From contig NC_060236.1 in assembly GCF_021155775.2 (NCBI RefSeq), positions 14,766,019 through 14,830,018 on the forward strand: a stretch of DNA of 64,000 nucleotides. Direction: 5' to 3'. A program made the position numbers and the translations under genes. Under the pieces are notes generated by a model. It made no database searches. It worked only from the letters and a program-made list of their open reading frames with translations, and was not told the origin of the DNA. Positions 63,186 through 64,000 of this stretch are shown here, in pieces. Position 1 is the first letter of the stretch. Each line of letters begins with the position of its first letter. The stretch comes from Neodiprion pinetum. Lineage: Eukaryota > Arthropoda > Insecta > Hymenoptera > Diprionidae.

Positions 63186-63195
63186 TTTTGCTCGA
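63176..63195. repeat. R-to-F orientation switch 9
   Basis: CGATCAGAGGCC joined to TTTTGCTCGACTG at 63185/63186. The forward side continues TGACCTTGCCTAACACGTG and CCAAACGCCCTCTGATCGACC, a flank otherwise found at about 55.43 and 59.35 kb. Confidence 0.9.
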
Positions 63196-64000
63196 CTGTG
63201 ACCTTGCCTAACACGTGTCCAAACGCCCTCTGATCGACCGAGAGACGCCCTCCAGCGCCCCTTGCACCACTCTAACGATGCCTGTGTCGTGTTCTCACAG
63301 CTACCAATCGACTCCGGCACGACGCGCATTGCCTTTTGCTCGACTGTGACCGTGCGTCACACGAGTCCCCACTGCCACCGATCAACTCTGGGACTACGCG
63401 CGTTGCCTTTTGCTCGACTGTGACCGTGCGCCACACGAGTCCCCACTGCCACCGATCAACTCTAGGACTACGCGCAATGCCTTTCGCTTGACTGTTACCG
63501 TGCCAAACCCGTGTCCTTACGGCCTCAGATCGACTGCGGGACGCCCTCCAGCGCCTCCTGCACCACTCTAGCAATGCTCATGTCGAGTCCCCACAGCCAC
63601 CGATCGACTCTGGGACAACGCGCATTGCCTTCTGCTCGACCGTGACCGTGCTGAACACGAGTCCCTACTGCCTCCGATCGACTCGGGGACGACGCGCTCC
63701 CCTTCTGCTCGACTGTGACCGTCCCTAACGCAAGTCCTCACTGCCTCCGATTGACTCTGTGACGACGCGCATTGCCTTCTCCTCGACTGTGACCGTGCCT
63801 AACACGTGTTTCTACGGCCTCTGAACGACTGCGGGACGACGCGCTTTGCCTTTTGCTCGACCGTGACCGTGCCCAACACGTGTCCCCACTGCATCCGATC
63901 GACTCTAGAACGATGCGCATTGCCTTTTGCTCGACTGTGACCATGCCTTACACGGGTCCTCACTGCCACTGATTGACTTCAAGAGGTCATTCAACGCCTC
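63186..64000 (+). repeat. Forward satellite block F10 (815 bp, open at the right edge)
   Basis: Forward monomers continuing to the end of the window. From about 63.41 kb they match 57.86-58.44 kb at offset 5553, so another copy of the 3920-family segment probably continues beyond the window. Confidence 0.9.

Larger units (their letters stand above)
1..64000. repeat. Satellite DNA array of 74-bp A and B monomers filling the whole window
   Basis: Monomer starts (GATCGACT or close variants) recur every 74 bases, for example at 74, 148, 222, 296, 370, 444, 518, 592, 666 and 740, with rare 73-bp and 31-bp units. No stretch of 300 bases or more lies outside the array, and no unique sequence is seen. 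Forward-orientation monomers cover about 77% of the window and reverse-orientation monomers about 23%. Type A is often repeated several times in a row; type B is usually preceded by an A ending CTCACGACCTCA or a similar variant. Since 74 leaves remainder 2 on division by 3, a reading frame shifts at each monomer, so a conserved protein repeat is not favoured. Organism and chromosomal position cannot be read from the sequence; heterochromatic satellite is inferred. Confidence 0.97.

Noticed and set aside
1..64000. CRISPR array (regular 74-bp spacing)
   Set aside because: The whole 74-bp unit is repeated with no alternation of short identical repeats and unique spacers, and no cas-like gene is present.
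1..64000. rDNA spacer, 5S or tRNA gene clusters, or telomere repeats
   Set aside because: No tRNA-like clover sequences, internal promoter boxes, conserved rRNA stretches or short telomeric tandem motifs were recognised; every stretch examined aligns to A or B monomers.
1..64000. CENP-B box-like centromere motif
   Set aside because: No sequence resembling the TTCG...CGGGA core pattern of the CENP-B box was found in the A or B consensus. Centromeric identity cannot be claimed on motif grounds.

Overview
The window is, from end to end, one satellite DNA array. I find no credible protein-coding gene, no RNA gene, no recognisable transposon and no unique sequence. The basic unit is a 74-bp monomer in two related forms. 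Form A carries GACGACGCGCATTGCC followed by a T-run and CTCGACTGTGACCGTGCC. Form B carries GGGACACCCTCCAACGCC and then TAACGATGCTCGTGTCGAG. A and B agree at roughly 50 of 74 positions by eye and share both ends (GATCGACT at the start, GTCCCCACTGCC near the end), so they look like diverged copies of one ancestral 74-mer. Unequal copy number, abundant point variants and the absence of anything else point to eukaryotic heterochromatin (centromeric, pericentromeric, subtelomeric or sex-chromosomal). The consensus is about 61-64% G+C and keeps 7-8 CpG per monomer. That argues against a genome with strong germline CpG methylation decay or active RIP. I cannot name the taxon from the sequence.

The array changes orientation 18 times. 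Taking the strand that reads GACGACGCGCATTGCC as forward (F), the blocks are: F 1-4918, R 4919-5715, F 5716-9167, R 9168-10852, F 10853-13597, R 13598-15206, F 15207-17951, R 17952-19856, F 19857-24197, R 24198-25882, F 25883-27559, R 27560-30498, F 30499-32988, R 32989-34820, F 34821-60610, R 60611-61259, F 61260-61576, R 61577-63185, F 63186-64000. All nine F-to-R switches share essentially one breakpoint and all nine R-to-F switches share another. The inversions therefore arose rarely (probably once each) and were then amplified as parts of larger repeat units.

The array is hierarchical: 74-bp monomers; a 296-bp tetramer (4 x 74) with variable copy number in the R blocks; a 592-bp octamer (8 x 74); higher-order units of 4354 bp (an F block plus an R block, about 10.1-19.1 kb) and 3432 bp (F only, about 38.7-54.3 kb); and a 4763-bp super-unit (3432 + 1331) present as two copies that match at every site I compared. 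A 31-bp truncated A monomer, apparently made by recombination between two TCGACT motifs inside the monomer, recurs in one fixed context and marks higher-order register.

The left ~35 kb and the right ~3.4 kb are mosaic with frequent switches. The middle 25.8 kb (34821-60610) is a single-orientation domain with its own higher-order family. The many short open frames on both strands come from a GC-rich, low-stop repeat and are not annotated as genes. The most unusual feature is the amplified, near-palindromic orientation switching, not any coding system.
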